From assembly GCF_030247605.1 (NCBI RefSeq), contig NZ_JAOTSB010000002.1:248001-312000 (forward strand): a DNA stretch of 64,000 bases. Reading direction: 5' to 3'. A program made the translations under genes and the position numbers. Shown here piece by piece: positions 8,593 through 18,450 of this stretch; the stretch's first letter is position 1; every line of letters starts with the position of its first letter. Below the pieces are notes generated by a model. The model did no database searches and was not told the origin of the DNA. It worked only from the letters and a program-made list of their open reading frames with translations. The stretch comes from Acidaminobacter sp. (GTDB lineage: Bacteria > Bacillota > Clostridia > Peptostreptococcales > Acidaminobacteraceae).

Positions 8593-9705
8593 CTATTGAT
8601 TAAAGCTGCTGCGCTTTCTGCGCATGTAGACGTTCAAAGCCAGACCTACCGCAATCATGGAGGTCATAACTGAACTGCCTCCATAACTCAAGAAGGGGAG
8701 CGTAATCCCTGTGACCGGCATCAAACCAATCGTCATGCCTATGTTCTCAATAATCTGGAACGCAAACATAAACGTGATGCCAACGATCACCAGCTCACCA
8801 TAAAAATCTTTGGATTTCTTGGCCATTTTCATAAGCCGGTTCAAAAAAACAAAATAGAGCCCAATGACAATACCGCCGCCGACAAATCCGAGCTCTTCCC
8901 CAAGCACAGCAAAGATAAAGTCAGATTCCTTGACCGGCAGATAGTCCGAGCGATGATAAACGCCTTCAAACAGGCCTTTGCCAAACATTTGCCCTGAACC
9001 AATTGTAATTTTTGACTGCATGACGTGGTAATTCCCGGGCAGTGACAGGTCCTCAGGATGCAGATAGGCATCAATCCGAATGCGCTGATGGGGTTTCATA
9101 ACCTGATAGGCCAGCGGCGCGCCGACTATCATAGCACCGAGTCCCGCAAGCACCAGTTTAAAGTCTATCCCAGCGACATAGACCATGCCGATGGTGATAA
9201 ATACAAACACCAAAGCCATTCCCAAATCCGGCTGAACTAACAGAATGCCTAAAAAGGGCAGAACGAACACAATGATCCCCAGTATATCTTTGACGCTGGA
9301 AATCCTGCCACCTTTTTTTTCGAGAAATTTCGCAAAGGAAAGTATAAACCCCAGCTTCGCAATTTCAGCCGGCTGAAAATACATGATCTTCAGGTCAATC
9401 CAGCTGAGTGCGCCGTACTGCCTGACACCCAGCCCCGGAATGTAGACCGTGAGCATGATCAGAATGGACAATACATAAAACACCCGCTGCAAATCGCCCA
9501 TGATCCTATAATCCACCATCATCACGACAACTGCCAGAATAATCCCAATGAAAAAGGCGGCACTTTGGATCAACACATTGCGGTTCATGCCATCCAGATG
9601 AAAATCCGTAGCACTGGCAACCATGATCAAACCAATCGCGAAAATCATGAGCACCACCGCGATGAGACCAAAGTCAATATTTTTAAACAGTTTTAGATTA
9701 AACAT
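8593..9705 (-). CDS. rodA: SEDS peptidoglycan glycosyltransferase RodA
   Basis: A multi-pass (about ten segments) SEDS protein of 370 residues. RodA polymerises glycan strands for side-wall growth together with a class B PBP. Typical SEDS text is present: QPAEIAKLGFILSFAKFLEK, VQPDLGMALVF, and the C-terminal PVTGITLPFLSYGGSSVMTSM. The ATG at 9705 has GAGGTG at good spacing, which is better than the upstream ATG at 9741. It lies in one block with mreBCD and mrdA, which favours RodA over FtsW. Confidence 0.92.
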   Translation of the reverse strand: MFNLKLFKNIDFGLIAVVLMIFAIGLIMVASATDFHLDGMNRNVLIQSAAFFIGIILAVVVMMVDYRIMGDLQRVFYVLSILIMLTVYIPGLGVRQYGALSWIDLKIMYFQPAEIAKLGFILSFAKFLEKKGGRISSVKDILGIIVFVLPFLGILLVQPDLGMALVFVFITIGMVYVAGIDFKLVLAGLGAMIVGAPLAYQVMKPHQRIRIDAYLHPEDLSLPGNYHVMQSKITIGSGQMFGKGLFEGVYHRSDYLPVKESDFIFAVLGEELGFVGGGIVIGLYFVFLNRLMKMAKKSKDFYGELVIVGITFMFAFQIIENIGMTIGLMPVTGITLPFLSYGGSSVMTSMIAVGLALNVYMRRKRSSFNQ

Positions 9706-9810
9706 GGCGCACCTCGCAAAGAAAGGCTGAGTCTTAAGCATAAGCTTAGATACAGCCCGTCAAAGTTCCTCTCAGTTTACGGACAACGCTGTTTCACTCG
9801 ACTTTGCCGA

Positions 9811-10080
9811 TCAGCTGCGCTTCATACTCCTGATTGGAATATTCGCCACAAGTGCCGGCAGTCCATTAGTACTGGCGTCCGTTTTAGTTATTTGAATATC
9901 AAAGCCATCCTGGTCAATTTCAATGTGTTTGGACAGCGCGGTGATTAAATCCTCTTTAATCAAATCGAGCAGTTCCGGCGAACAGTTTGCGCGATCGTGA
10001 ACCAAAACAAGTCTTAGTCTCTCTTTTGCGACATTTTTGCTCGACTCCTGCCGACTGAGGAATTTTAAAAGATCAAACAT
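9811..10080 (-). CDS. minE: Cell division topological factor MinE
   Basis: An 89-residue MinE. The protein drives MinD off the membrane and sets the MinCD oscillation that places the septum at mid-cell. The N-terminal amphipathic start (MFDLLKFLSR), the anti-MinCD region ERLRLVLVHDRA and the topological domain with LIKEDLITALSKHIEID are all present. It follows minC and minD directly. Confidence 0.93.
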   Translation of the reverse strand: MFDLLKFLSRQESSKNVAKERLRLVLVHDRANCSPELLDLIKEDLITALSKHIEIDQDGFDIQITKTDASTNGLPALVANIPIRSMKRS

Positions 10081-10092
10081 AGTAGCCCTCCT

Positions 10093-10890
10093 CTACTTGC
10101 TGAAGTTGAACAACTTGATCAACTTGTCAAAAATTCCGTTATTCTGGTCAAAATTGATAAACGCAACCTCTTCGCCGTCTATGCGCGCTGAGATGTTCCT
10201 GAACGCCTGACCGGAAAGTGACTGTGTAGCGACTGCCGGCTCGCCCCGATTTGTGCTGATGATAATCTTTTCATCATCCGGAACGACGCCGATAATCTCA
10301 ATGGCCAGAATATCTGTGATGTCCTCAATATTCATCATGTCTCCACGCTTCACCATGTCATGGCGAACCCGGTTGACAATCAGCTTTGGATTTCTTAATT
10401 CAGCCGCTTCCAACAGGCCAATGATTCTGTCCGCGTCTCTTACAGCAGACACCTCCGGTGTCGTAACCACGACGGCACGATCCGCACCGGCAATGGCGTT
10501 CTTGAAGCCTTGCTCGATCCCTGCCGGACAATCGACCAGAACGTAGTCAAATTCCTGTTTAAGTTCTTCACAGAGAACCTTCATCTGAGCCTGAGAAACT
10601 GCATCCTTGTCTTTGGTCTGCGCTGCCGGCAACAAATAGAGATTTTCAAATCGCTTATCTTTGATCAGTGCCTGACGCGTCTTGCAATTGCCTGAAACGA
10701 CATCCACCAGATCATAAACGATCCGGTTTTCGAGGCCCAGAACAACGTCAAGATTTCGAAGCCCAATATCCGCGTCGATAACCGCGACTTTCTTTCCTCT
10801 CAATGATAACCCGGCGCCAATATTGGCAGTCGTCGTTGTTTTGCCAACACCGCCCTTACCGGATGTTATTACAATGCATTCACCCATCTC
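10093..10890 (-). CDS. minD: Septum-site ATPase MinD
   Basis: A 265-residue ParA/MinD ATPase that recruits MinC to the membrane. The deviant Walker A is GKGGVGKTT, and DYVLVDCPAGIEQG carries the Walker B region. The C-terminus ends FDKLIKLFNFSK, an amphipathic membrane-targeting helix. The open frame extends to 10923 inside minC. The family N-terminus MGECIVITSGKGG points to the ATG at 10890, 16 bases past the minC stop. Confidence 0.96.
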   Translation of the reverse strand, partial: EMGECIVITSGKGGVGKTTTTANIGAGLSLRGKKVAVIDADIGLRNLDVVLGLENRIVYDLVDVVSGNCKTRQALIKDKRFENLYLLPAAQTKDKDAVSQAQMKVLCEELKQEFDYVLVDCPAGIEQGFKNAIAGADRAVVVTTPEVSAVRDADRIIGLLEAAELRNPKLIVNRVRHDMVKRGDMMNIEDITDILAIEIIGVVPDDEKIIISTNRGEPAVATQSLSGQAFRNISARIDGEEVAFINFDQNNGIFDKLIKLFNFSK

Positions 10891-10906
10891 AACAGTCCCC
10901 CAATTT

Positions 10907-11635
10907 TTAAAGATACGGCTCAATCATAATATTGCCGTCTCTGATTCTAGCTATTTCTGGCAGTTCCGGTGCCTGTCCGCCTTCAGGCGGTCTTGTGATC
11001 AGCGTGCTGATTCTCAGCTGCGTAGGATTTAGCCTAAAAGCAGTTATAGTAGCTGTGCTGTCTCCTGCAGAGCCTGCGTGAGCAACACCCCGCAGCGTTC
11101 CCATCACCACTATATGCCCTTCCGCCACGATCTCAGCGCCTGGATTGACATCACCAACCACGATCACATGTCCCGGATAAATAATGCTTCTGCCGGATCT
11201 CATGGTTCCAAAAACGATTTTAGCCTGATCATCACTTCTCTGGGCCACTCCTTCCGAACTGCCGCCTGAAGAAGGTGCTTCAACCGCTTTTTCAACGCTT
11301 TCCTTCACTGCTGAATCAGATCGATGCTCAGATTTTTCAATGGTTTCCCTGACCGTTTTGACTTTTTCACTACTTGAATTATGTCCCAATCGCTCTATAA
11401 AGTCAAGACGGGCAACTTGAATCCCGGAGGTGCTGAAAACCTTTTCCGCTTCTTCTTTTTCTCTGCGGTTTAATGTTCTGCCTTCGATCCCAATGACGGT
11501 TGCGCCGGAAAAAAAACTTTTTCCCTGTTCGATCTTATCTTTAAGTCCATCCAACAACTCTTCGAAATCGCACTCAGAATCCAGTTGGAGAATTATCCCT
11601 TCTCTGGTGCCTTTGAATTCAACTTTTTTCTTCAC
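10907..11635 (-). CDS. minC: Septum-site inhibitor MinC
   Basis: A 242-residue MinC, the FtsZ polymerisation inhibitor. The N-terminal FtsZ-binding domain (about 1-105) is followed by a polar linker with many Ser/Glu residues (about 106-145). The C-terminal beta-helix contains GRSIIYPGHVIVVGDVNPGAEIVAEG, the dimerisation and MinD-binding domain. It is the first of minC-minD-minE. Confidence 0.92.
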   Translation of the reverse strand: MKKKVEFKGTREGIILQLDSECDFEELLDGLKDKIEQGKSFFSGATVIGIEGRTLNRREKEEAEKVFSTSGIQVARLDFIERLGHNSSSEKVKTVRETIEKSEHRSDSAVKESVEKAVEAPSSGGSSEGVAQRSDDQAKIVFGTMRSGRSIIYPGHVIVVGDVNPGAEIVAEGHIVVMGTLRGVAHAGSAGDSTATITAFRLNPTQLRISTLITRPPEGGQAPELPEIARIRDGNIMIEPYL

Positions 11636-11695
11636 TGAACCACCTTCTTTCGTTGAAGTATCACCAATTATCCATTCTCATTCTTCACAGGACCA

Positions 11696-14575
11696 TCAGT
11701 TTGAATTCAGCTCCGCGCCGCCTGAAGAGGTTGTGCCAACATTCAAAGGTCCAATATCGAGGTACTCACCAATGACTTCCCTGGCAATTGGTCCCGCATA
11801 TCCCCCGTGGCCACCCTGAGGCACCATGACGACGACTGCGATTTTTGGATTGTCATAAGGAGCGAAAGACACAAACCAGGCAAAGTTGTCATAGTCTTGG
11901 CGGAACTCATTGATTTTAGCGTCTGTGAGCCCACGAGCACTCAAAGCTTTAATTGCAGCGCGCATGGCACTGGCTTCCGTCAGATACCCCTGACTGATCA
12001 GGTTGCTGAGTTTGCTCTCAAGTTCGGGAGCATCCTCTTTTGAAGCGCCTGTAATCTGCTTTCTGAGCTGGGCAACTTCTTCATTTCGGTCCGACAAAAT
12101 GGCTGCCGTTTTCTCGCCTACACTGGACTGCGACAAAGATGAATCGATCCGCTTAAGATAAGTCTTGAAATAGGCGACTTCGTCAACCGGTGGAATTTTA
12201 CCCTGGTTTTGTGCCGTTCCGGTTTTGGCGCCAACGCCAACAGGAAAACCCCTGAAAATCGATTTGGCTGTCCCGTTTTCGCCCTGTGTGACCTTCAGCA
12301 TTGCCGTTCTGAGATATTCAAAGGTCTTTGGATTGTTAAGCGCAATCCGCTCAACCTCTGAATTTTTATCAACCGCCTCGTCCCCTACACTTTTAACCAG
12401 GGACAATTCGTAAGGATAGCCATCATTTGCAATGATCATGATATACCTTGCCAACTGAGCAACCGTATACTTATGGTCACCCTGACCGATAGAAAGGTTG
12501 AAGGTATCACCCTGATGCCATTTCATCTGATTGAAATAATCAAACTTGACTATGTCAGCGAGCCGGTCCGGTGACCCCAGACTGCCATCAACGCCCATTT
12601 CCTTTAATCTTGTGATAATGGTCCCGCGACCAGGATTTTCCTGTGACCATCCAATAATAGTTGTTAAAATGGTTTCGGTTTTTTCCTCCGAATTGATCAG
12701 CGTTGCAGGGAAATACTCCGGCAAAAGCATTCTCAGCCTGGATTTCAAAGTCCGTTCCAAACTGATTCTCTTTTGCTCCGGATTTGGAATCCCGTAGCTG
12801 ACCTCTTCAATTTCAAGACCGGTCTTTTCATCAAAACCGAGCAGCTTGGACTTTTCGAGAAAATCCGATGTCGACATGGTGTAATTCAACGGCGTTTGAT
12901 TTCTGTGGTCATAGGCACTGGAAATATTATAGAAATAATAGTTGCAGGAGGTTTCAAGACCTCTGAAAAAGTCTGTCAGGCCGTGCTTTCCCCTATAACC
13001 GTTCCAATACCAACAGCCAAAACTCGTCCCGCCAATTTCAATATACCCATCACTGTAAAGCTTCTGATAAGGATTCAAACCATATTCAATGGCGGCGAAA
13101 CCGGTCGACATCTTGTAAACGGATCCAGGCTGAACACCTGTCATGGTCGCAATGTTAAACAGCGGTCTGGGTGATAACGGATCATTTGGATTCTCGGGAG
13201 AGAGTTGATCCCAGTCGTCATACGTGATCCCGGTTGAGAAGAGATTGAGGTCATAGTCCGGATAGCTCGCCATGGCAAGAACCTCTCCGTTTGTCACATC
13301 TACCGCAATGGCAGCCCCTGTCTTGGCATTTGGAAAAGCCTCGCTGTAATTGTAATTGCCGTATTGACTGGTAAACGTACCGCCTATTTTGATCTGCTCA
13401 ATGCCATGTTTTAAAGCAGTTTCAAGAACTTGCTGCAGTTCAATGTCCGCGGACAGATGAATGTCCTTGCCTGCACTTGAATTTTCAACATTTAAGCCGT
13501 AGTAGCCATCATCCAGCTCACGCACCATTTTCCCGAGAGCGTCCACTTCAATGTATCTGTATCCGTTTTGTCCATGGAGGTCAAGCTCATACCTGCCCTC
13601 GATACCTACTTTTCCAATCAGTTGATTTTTGTCATAGGCGTTTTCGTTGACATACTTTGAAATTTCAGCTTCACTTGAGATTTTGCCTATGTAGCCCAGA
13701 ATATGAGCGGCCACATTCTTGTAGGGATACGACCGTATTGGCTCGACGCCGACATTCACGCCAGGGAGATCCATGGCACGCTCGCTGATCTGAATGGCAG
13801 AAGCCTTGGATATATTCGAGGCAATCTTGATAGGCTCGTATTTGAGATAACCTTTTTCCTTAAGCGCATGGCTGACGATCAGGATCTTATACGCTTCATC
13901 ATCACTGTAAGACTCATCAATGCCAAATTCTCTCCGGGCTCTGATGAGTTTGAATGCTTCTTCAGCCGTAACCTCCTGCTCGAGGCTATACATCTTCAAA
14001 AAATTTTCTTTTTCAATCTCATTCCAAAATTTCATCTTACTAATGGAGATGGGTAAAATGATCCCCTTCTGGATCATGATGGAATAAGCTTCTTGGTCGT
14101 TGAGTGTCTCTGAAAGCTGCTCCTTGACCCTGTAGTCGTCCAGGACAGCTTTCGCTGTGAAATAGTCAGGATAACCGCGGTCCAGCAGCCACTTGACTCT
14201 GTCATCATCATAGCGGAAAGTGTAGTTTCCCTGTTCAATTCGAATTGGAAACTCAAGATGGCTTTCTCCTCTGGAATCCAGCATAGTCATCAAATCGACA
14301 CTAACGCGATTCAATTCGGTTTTTTCAAGGCTGCTTGCCATGATATCCAAAGTAAAGGCAGGTACGTTTCCGGCTAGCAAAACATCGTTTCTGTCGTAAA
14401 TTTCGCCGCGCTTGGCATAAACCGGGATTTTCTTCAGCCGATTGTTGACCGACTTCTCAAGATAGCTGTCTCCTTCAACGATCGTTATGGTCGCAAGTCT
14501 AAAAATCATCAGACCAAAGACAATCAGAAAGAAGAGTCCTATGTGGTTTTTTCTGTCAGCCAGACGTTTGTTCAT
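11696..14575 (-). CDS. mrdA: Penicillin-binding protein 2, elongasome transpeptidase, enlarged
   Basis: A class B PBP of 959 residues that cross-links peptidoglycan in the rod complex with RodA and MreBCD. One membrane segment lies near residues 11-33, followed by the dimerisation domain. Catalytic motifs are SVYK (485-488, Ser485 nucleophile), SCN (543-545) and KTG (784-786). PBP2 is usually about 600-750 residues. Extra length lies near 130-245 and, unusually, between KTG and the NFAWFVSFAP strand (about 795-895), where a charged helical stretch is inserted. There is no sign of frameshift. Confidence 0.93.
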   Translation of the reverse strand: MNKRLADRKNHIGLFFLIVFGLMIFRLATITIVEGDSYLEKSVNNRLKKIPVYAKRGEIYDRNDVLLAGNVPAFTLDIMASSLEKTELNRVSVDLMTMLDSRGESHLEFPIRIEQGNYTFRYDDDRVKWLLDRGYPDYFTAKAVLDDYRVKEQLSETLNDQEAYSIMIQKGIILPISISKMKFWNEIEKENFLKMYSLEQEVTAEEAFKLIRARREFGIDESYSDDEAYKILIVSHALKEKGYLKYEPIKIASNISKASAIQISERAMDLPGVNVGVEPIRSYPYKNVAAHILGYIGKISSEAEISKYVNENAYDKNQLIGKVGIEGRYELDLHGQNGYRYIEVDALGKMVRELDDGYYGLNVENSSAGKDIHLSADIELQQVLETALKHGIEQIKIGGTFTSQYGNYNYSEAFPNAKTGAAIAVDVTNGEVLAMASYPDYDLNLFSTGITYDDWDQLSPENPNDPLSPRPLFNIATMTGVQPGSVYKMSTGFAAIEYGLNPYQKLYSDGYIEIGGTSFGCWYWNGYRGKHGLTDFFRGLETSCNYYFYNISSAYDHRNQTPLNYTMSTSDFLEKSKLLGFDEKTGLEIEEVSYGIPNPEQKRISLERTLKSRLRMLLPEYFPATLINSEEKTETILTTIIGWSQENPGRGTIITRLKEMGVDGSLGSPDRLADIVKFDYFNQMKWHQGDTFNLSIGQGDHKYTVAQLARYIMIIANDGYPYELSLVKSVGDEAVDKNSEVERIALNNPKTFEYLRTAMLKVTQGENGTAKSIFRGFPVGVGAKTGTAQNQGKIPPVDEVAYFKTYLKRIDSSLSQSSVGEKTAAILSDRNEEVAQLRKQITGASKEDAPELESKLSNLISQGYLTEASAMRAAIKALSARGLTDAKINEFRQDYDNFAWFVSFAPYDNPKIAVVVMVPQGGHGGYAGPIAREVIGEYLDIGPLNVGTTSSGGAELNSN

Positions 14576-14588
14576 AATGTAAAGCTCC

Positions 14589-15074
14589 TTATCTCAGTTC
14601 GTAGCCAAACCATCGGCGAATGACGTATTTGTACAGAAGCAAACCTATCAGAGCATTAAAGACCGATTCAATTGCTATGACAGCAAAGACTTTGCCTACA
14701 AAAATTGGCAAATTGAAAAAATAGGCATGCGCTAAAAACAGCACGTGATATACCACGGTTCCCAGTACGATCAGCATGAGCGGCGTCAGAGAATTGTCCT
14801 TGAACAGCGCCTCATCAAAGAGATCGATCAGAATCGCAATGGTGCAAAATATAAAGATATTGACACCAACCGCATGGGCGTATAGTACATCGAGAAAGAG
14901 ACCTGACAAGGCAGCGGCAACCAGGCCGGCGCGATTGCCAAAAAGCAGCGCTACCATGACGACATAGATCAACGGCAGATTCGCCGTCACACCATAAAAC
15001 CTGAAGTTGAGAATGAAGGTCGTTTGAATCAGATAAACCAAGAGAGAGGACAGGACCAGCCAAAACGCCTTCAT
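14589..15074 (-). CDS. mreD: Rod shape-determining membrane protein MreD
   Basis: A 161-residue protein with about five hydrophobic segments, a member of the MreD family that belongs to the elongasome. The start LVLSSLLVYLIQTTFI and the stretch ANLPLIYVVMVALLFGNRAGLVAAALSGLFLDVLY fit the family. Its start overlaps the mreC stop by four bases, indicating coupling. Sequence conservation is low in the family, so position supports the call. Confidence 0.9.
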   Translation of the reverse strand: MKAFWLVLSSLLVYLIQTTFILNFRFYGVTANLPLIYVVMVALLFGNRAGLVAAALSGLFLDVLYAHAVGVNIFIFCTIAILIDLFDEALFKDNSLTPLMLIVLGTVVYHVLFLAHAYFFNLPIFVGKVFAVIAIESVFNALIGLLLYKYVIRRWFGYELR

Positions 15075-15931
15075 TCGCTCTCCGCCTCCGTATCAACCGT
15101 TACAGACGGAATTACCATTACTTTTTTTATGGATTGAAAGTCAACAAACGGTTCGACGACCACTTCGGGCAGGAGGGCGTCACGATTATCAATCAGCTCT
15201 TTAATTTCGCCAATGACGATGCCCTTTGGAAAGATTCCCAACCCAGAGGTAACCAGCAAATCCCCCGGTGACATTTTCGCGGTTGGATCAAAAATCTGCC
15301 CTCTAAGGATATGGTCCGCACTCCCAATAATTTGTCCGTCATAGGGCGCTATGATGCCCACTGAGGAAAAGCTGATCGTGCTTCTTTTGTCGATAAGTGT
15401 CACGACTTTGGACCAATTCGTTCCAACGTCGTACACCATACCCACCAGGCCACTCCCATTGATCACTGCGCTGTTTTTTGTGACGCCATCCTCAGAACCT
15501 GCGTCAATGACAAAATTTTCATACCAGTTACCCGGATCCTTTGACAATACAGATGCGGACACGAAGTTTTGTATGGATTCTGTCTCCACGTACCTCAAGG
15601 CACCCTTCAATTCCCTAAGCTCGATCAGTTCTCTCTGATCCAGTGTCAAGGAGACGACTTGTGCTCGCAGTGACTCAACCTCTTCTTTCAAAGCTTCATT
15701 TTCACGCGCATTTTTGTAAAGTTCGGCGATAGGCTCTATGCGGTCGCCTATTGACTGATTAATACCATAAAAGAATTTTTGAATAGGATAGACGACTTCC
15801 GCCACAAGATTCTCGACAACTGAGACGCTGGAACGCCCGCCGGCCGAAATACCCATAAAGGTCAGAAGCAGAATGGAGACTATTATGATAATTATTTTCT
15901 TCCATTTTGGATAAGCATGCATCCGAGTCAC
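15071..15931 (-). CDS. mreC: Rod shape-determining protein MreC
   Basis: A 286-residue MreC. It has a short cytoplasmic start, one membrane helix (about 11-30), a coiled coil near 65-105 and two beta-barrel domains on the outside that organise the PBP2/RodA complex. ALLPEVVVEPFVDFQSIKKVMVI near the C-terminus is the usual family ending. It starts four bases after the mreB stop. Confidence 0.93.
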   Translation of the reverse strand: MTRMHAYPKWKKIIIIIVSILLLTFMGISAGGRSSVSVVENLVAEVVYPIQKFFYGINQSIGDRIEPIAELYKNARENEALKEEVESLRAQVVSLTLDQRELIELRELKGALRYVETESIQNFVSASVLSKDPGNWYENFVIDAGSEDGVTKNSAVINGSGLVGMVYDVGTNWSKVVTLIDKRSTISFSSVGIIAPYDGQIIGSADHILRGQIFDPTAKMSPGDLLVTSGLGIFPKGIVIGEIKELIDNRDALLPEVVVEPFVDFQSIKKVMVIPSVTVDTEAESE

Positions 15932-15935
15932 CCAT

Positions 15936-16970
15936 TCAGCGATATTTCTTTGCGTTTACCATGATTGATTTCAATTCGTCAAAATGATCCAGTGCCATTC
16001 CCGTTCCTTTGGCGACGCAGTCAAGCGGTTCTTCTGCGATATGAACCGGCATGCCTGTCTCCCGTCTGATTCTTTGTGCCATGCCTTTAAGCAGCGCGCC
16101 CCCACCGGTGACCATGATCCCTTGGAGCATGATGTCCGACGACAGCTCAGGCGGTGTTTTTTCAAGTGTTGATTTAATGGCATCCATAATGGCGTTCGTT
16201 GGTTCCCTGAGGGCTTCTCTGATTTCAGAGCCCTTGACAAAAATACTGCGCGGAAGGCCAGTCATGAGATTGCGGCCAGTCACTTCAAATACCGCTTCTT
16301 CATCTACCGGTTCCACCGAGCCTATGGCCACTTTGATTTCTTCTGCCGTTCTTTCTCCAATCATAAGTGAATAATGCTTCCTGATGTACTGGGCAATCGA
16401 CTCATCCATGGCATCGCCAGCGACTCTTATAGAACGGCTGGTAACAATTCCACCCAGTGAAATAACGGCGATTTCCGTAGTGCCTCCTCCAATGTCGACA
16501 ACCAGGCTCCCCGTCGCCTCCGAGACAGGCATACCTGCCCCAATCGCAGCTGCCATGGGCTCTTCAATAATCAATGCGTCTTTAGCCCCTGCTGCCAATG
16601 CCGCTTCAATGACCGCGCGTTTTTCAACTTCAGTCACATCACACGGCACACCAATAATTATGCGTGGCGCAGCAAGCATAGACTTGTTGGGATAGGCTTG
16701 CTGAATGAAGTAGCGGATCATCTTCTGGGTGACTTCAAAATCAGCAATAACGCCATCTCTTAACGGCCTTATGGCCACAATTCTCCCGGGTGTACGGCCG
16801 ATCATCTGTTTAGCTTCGAGACCAACGCTCAAAACTTCACCCGTGTCCAAATGGATAGCTACCACAGAAGGCTCTCTCAGGACAATGCCCTTACCCTTCA
16901 CATAGACCAGTGTATTAGCTGTGCCTAAATCGATTCCAATATCTTTTGTCATAAAACCAAACCACTTCAT
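15936..16970 (-). CDS. mreB: Actin-like cytoskeletal protein MreB
   Basis: A 344-residue bacterial actin that positions cell-wall synthesis in rods. Actin-fold motifs are clear: [17 protein letters not shown] (phosphate 1), [18 protein letters not shown] (phosphate 2) and [13 protein letters not shown] (adenosine). The translated start at 16970 adds MKWFGF before [10 protein letters not shown]. The internal ATG at 16952 is an alternative, as neither has a closely spaced ribosome-binding site. It begins the mreBCD-mrdA-minCDE-rodA block. Confidence 0.97.
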   Translation of the reverse strand: MKWFGFMTKDIGIDLGTANTLVYVKGKGIVLREPSVVAIHLDTGEVLSVGLEAKQMIGRTPGRIVAIRPLRDGVIADFEVTQKMIRYFIQQAYPNKSMLAAPRIIIGVPCDVTEVEKRAVIEAALAAGAKDALIIEEPMAAAIGAGMPVSEATGSLVVDIGGGTTEIAVISLGGIVTSRSIRVAGDAMDESIAQYIRKHYSLMIGERTAEEIKVAIGSVEPVDEEAVFEVTGRNLMTGLPRSIFVKGSEIREALREPTNAIMDAIKSTLEKTPPELSSDIMLQGIMVTGGGALLKGMAQRIRRETGMPVHIAEEPLDCVAKGTGMALDHFDELKSIMVNAKKYR

Positions 16971-17091
16971 AATCTTTGAATCCGGGTACCTCCGCCTGGA
17001 TTACGGTACAAGTCTTCCCGGATCTTCCTCCTGTCTGTCGGTTAATTTTAGCGTCTGAGATCAGGCGCCGTTATGTCTTAATTTTCCTGTT

Positions 17092-17133
17092 TGTCCTGTA
17101 AATTCCCAAAATCATTTTAGTATTTACAGGACA
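17092..17133 (-). other. Hairpin in the radC-mreB gap
   Basis: A perfect 12-bp inverted repeat (TGTCCTGTAAAT / ATTTACAGGACA) with an 18-base loop sits in the 192-base gap between radC and mreB. No T-tract follows on the minus strand, so it is a poor intrinsic terminator. It may be an RNA-processing or stabilising hairpin ahead of mreB. I find no clear promoter in the gap. Confidence 0.55.
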
Positions 17134-17162
17134 CCAAGTCTGATGCAGTTAGTTTCCAGATG

Positions 17163-17852
17163 CTACATCAAATCGTGCTCCTTAAAACTGTAGTAATTCA
17201 AATCGCCTATGACAATGTGATCCAAAACTTGAATCCCCATGAGCTGTCCGGCTTCAATCAGACGTTCAGTAACCCGTTTATCCTCAGGACTTGGTTCTGG
17301 ATGACCACTGGGATGGTTGTGAATCAAAACCACCGCATTGGCGCTTTTTCTGATTGCGGGCTGAAATACTTCCCTGGGGTGAACAATTGAAGCGTTTAAA
17401 CTGCCTATAGAAATATCCTCAATTGAGACAATTTGATTCTTTGTATCTAAAAGGACAACTTTAAATACTTCCTTAGTCAGATGGCGCATATCCACCATCA
17501 TTTTCTCAGCGAGTTCAGAAGGGCCTGCAATTTTCACCTTGACAGCCGCTTTCTCAGAATAAATTCTTTTTCCCAGTTCAACTGCGGCCATAATCTGACT
17601 GGCCTTTGAAATGCCTATACCGCGTAAGCTGCACAATTCTTCAACATTTACAGCTGCAAGATGACTGAGCCCTTTTGGGTCCAAAGATAAAATTCTCTGC
17701 GCCAGAGTCAGCGCCGAATCCTGACTGCTGCCACTTCCAATGACTGCTGCGATCAGTTCTGCATTCGATAGGGCAGCTGTTCCTGATTTGATCATTTTCT
17801 CTCTGGGACGTTCACATTCTGGCATCGATTTCATGGTAATCTTCATAACCAC
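17163..17852 (-). CDS. radC: RadC/YsxA JAMM-domain protein
   Basis: A 229-residue RadC-family protein. A helix-hairpin-helix part (about 35-80, LCSLRGIGISKASQIMAAVELG) precedes a JAB1/MPN (JAMM) domain with HNHPSGHPEPSPED, whose histidines and aspartate bind metal. The family's once-proposed role in DNA repair is not supported, and its real function is unknown. Location next to maf and mreB is conserved in Firmicutes. Several nearby start codons are possible (17852 GTG, 17846 ATG). Confidence 0.92.
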   Translation of the reverse strand: MVMKITMKSMPECERPREKMIKSGTAALSNAELIAAVIGSGSSQDSALTLAQRILSLDPKGLSHLAAVNVEELCSLRGIGISKASQIMAAVELGKRIYSEKAAVKVKIAGPSELAEKMMVDMRHLTKEVFKVVLLDTKNQIVSIEDISIGSLNASIVHPREVFQPAIRKSANAVVLIHNHPSGHPEPSPEDKRVTERLIEAGQLMGIQVLDHIVIGDLNYYSFKEHDLM

Positions 17853-17875
17853 GTGGACCGGCTCCTCTCCATAAT

Positions 17876-18448
17876 TTAGAGAGAATGATGTTCGAGAAGC
17901 TGCCCCAGCAGATAAACAGGTAAACCTACAACTGTGAAAAAATCTCCATGTATTGCTTTAACCATGGAAGACCCTAGTCCTTGAATTGCATAAGCACCGG
18001 CTTTTCCAAAAACCTCACCGGAATGTACATAGGACCATGCCTTCTTGGCGCTGAATGGTCCCATTTCAACCTCAGTCACCGAATAATCGACAATCTTAAA
18101 GTCAAGTTCCGGACAGATCAGGCAGAGACCGGTAAAGACCTGGTGGGTTCTCCCGCTGAGAAGCATCAGCATTTGATGAGCTTCTGCCTCATTTTCAGGC
18201 TTGCCAAGCTTTCTACCGTCCAGGCAGACAATGGTATCCGAGCCAATAATGACATAGTCGTGCCACTTTGAGTTTTGAGACGCTTTCCAGGCTTTCTCAA
18301 AGGACAGCGCCATGACGATTTCTTCCGGCGTCTCAAAATCACCCATTGGTTCAGGTAATGACACGCCCTCACAGACGACTTCCCGCCCGAGCAAACCAAT
18401 CAATTCACGTCTTCTTGGTGATTCTGATGCCAATAATAGTCTTCTCAT
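17876..18448 (-). CDS. maf: Maf-family nucleoside triphosphate pyrophosphatase
   Basis: A 190-residue Maf protein. The family hydrolyses non-canonical or canonical dTTP/UTP and modified nucleotides to monophosphates. The start LLLASESPRRRELIGLLG carries the S-x-x-R-R signature. VIIGSDTIVCLDGRKLGKP holds the catalytic Asp. It lies three bases after the DUF4321 gene and upstream of radC-mreB. Confidence 0.94.
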   Translation of the reverse strand: MRRLLLASESPRRRELIGLLGREVVCEGVSLPEPMGDFETPEEIVMALSFEKAWKASQNSKWHDYVIIGSDTIVCLDGRKLGKPENEAEAHQMLMLLSGRTHQVFTGLCLICPELDFKIVDYSVTEVEMGPFSAKKAWSYVHSGEVFGKAGAYAIQGLGSSMVKAIHGDFFTVVGLPVYLLGQLLEHHSL

Positions 18449-18450
18449 CC

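Noticed and set aside
12000..14600. A fusion of two genes or a frameshift making PBP2 too long.
   Set aside because: The frame is continuous, and the three PBP motifs fall in the right order in one protein. The extra length is insertion, not fusion.
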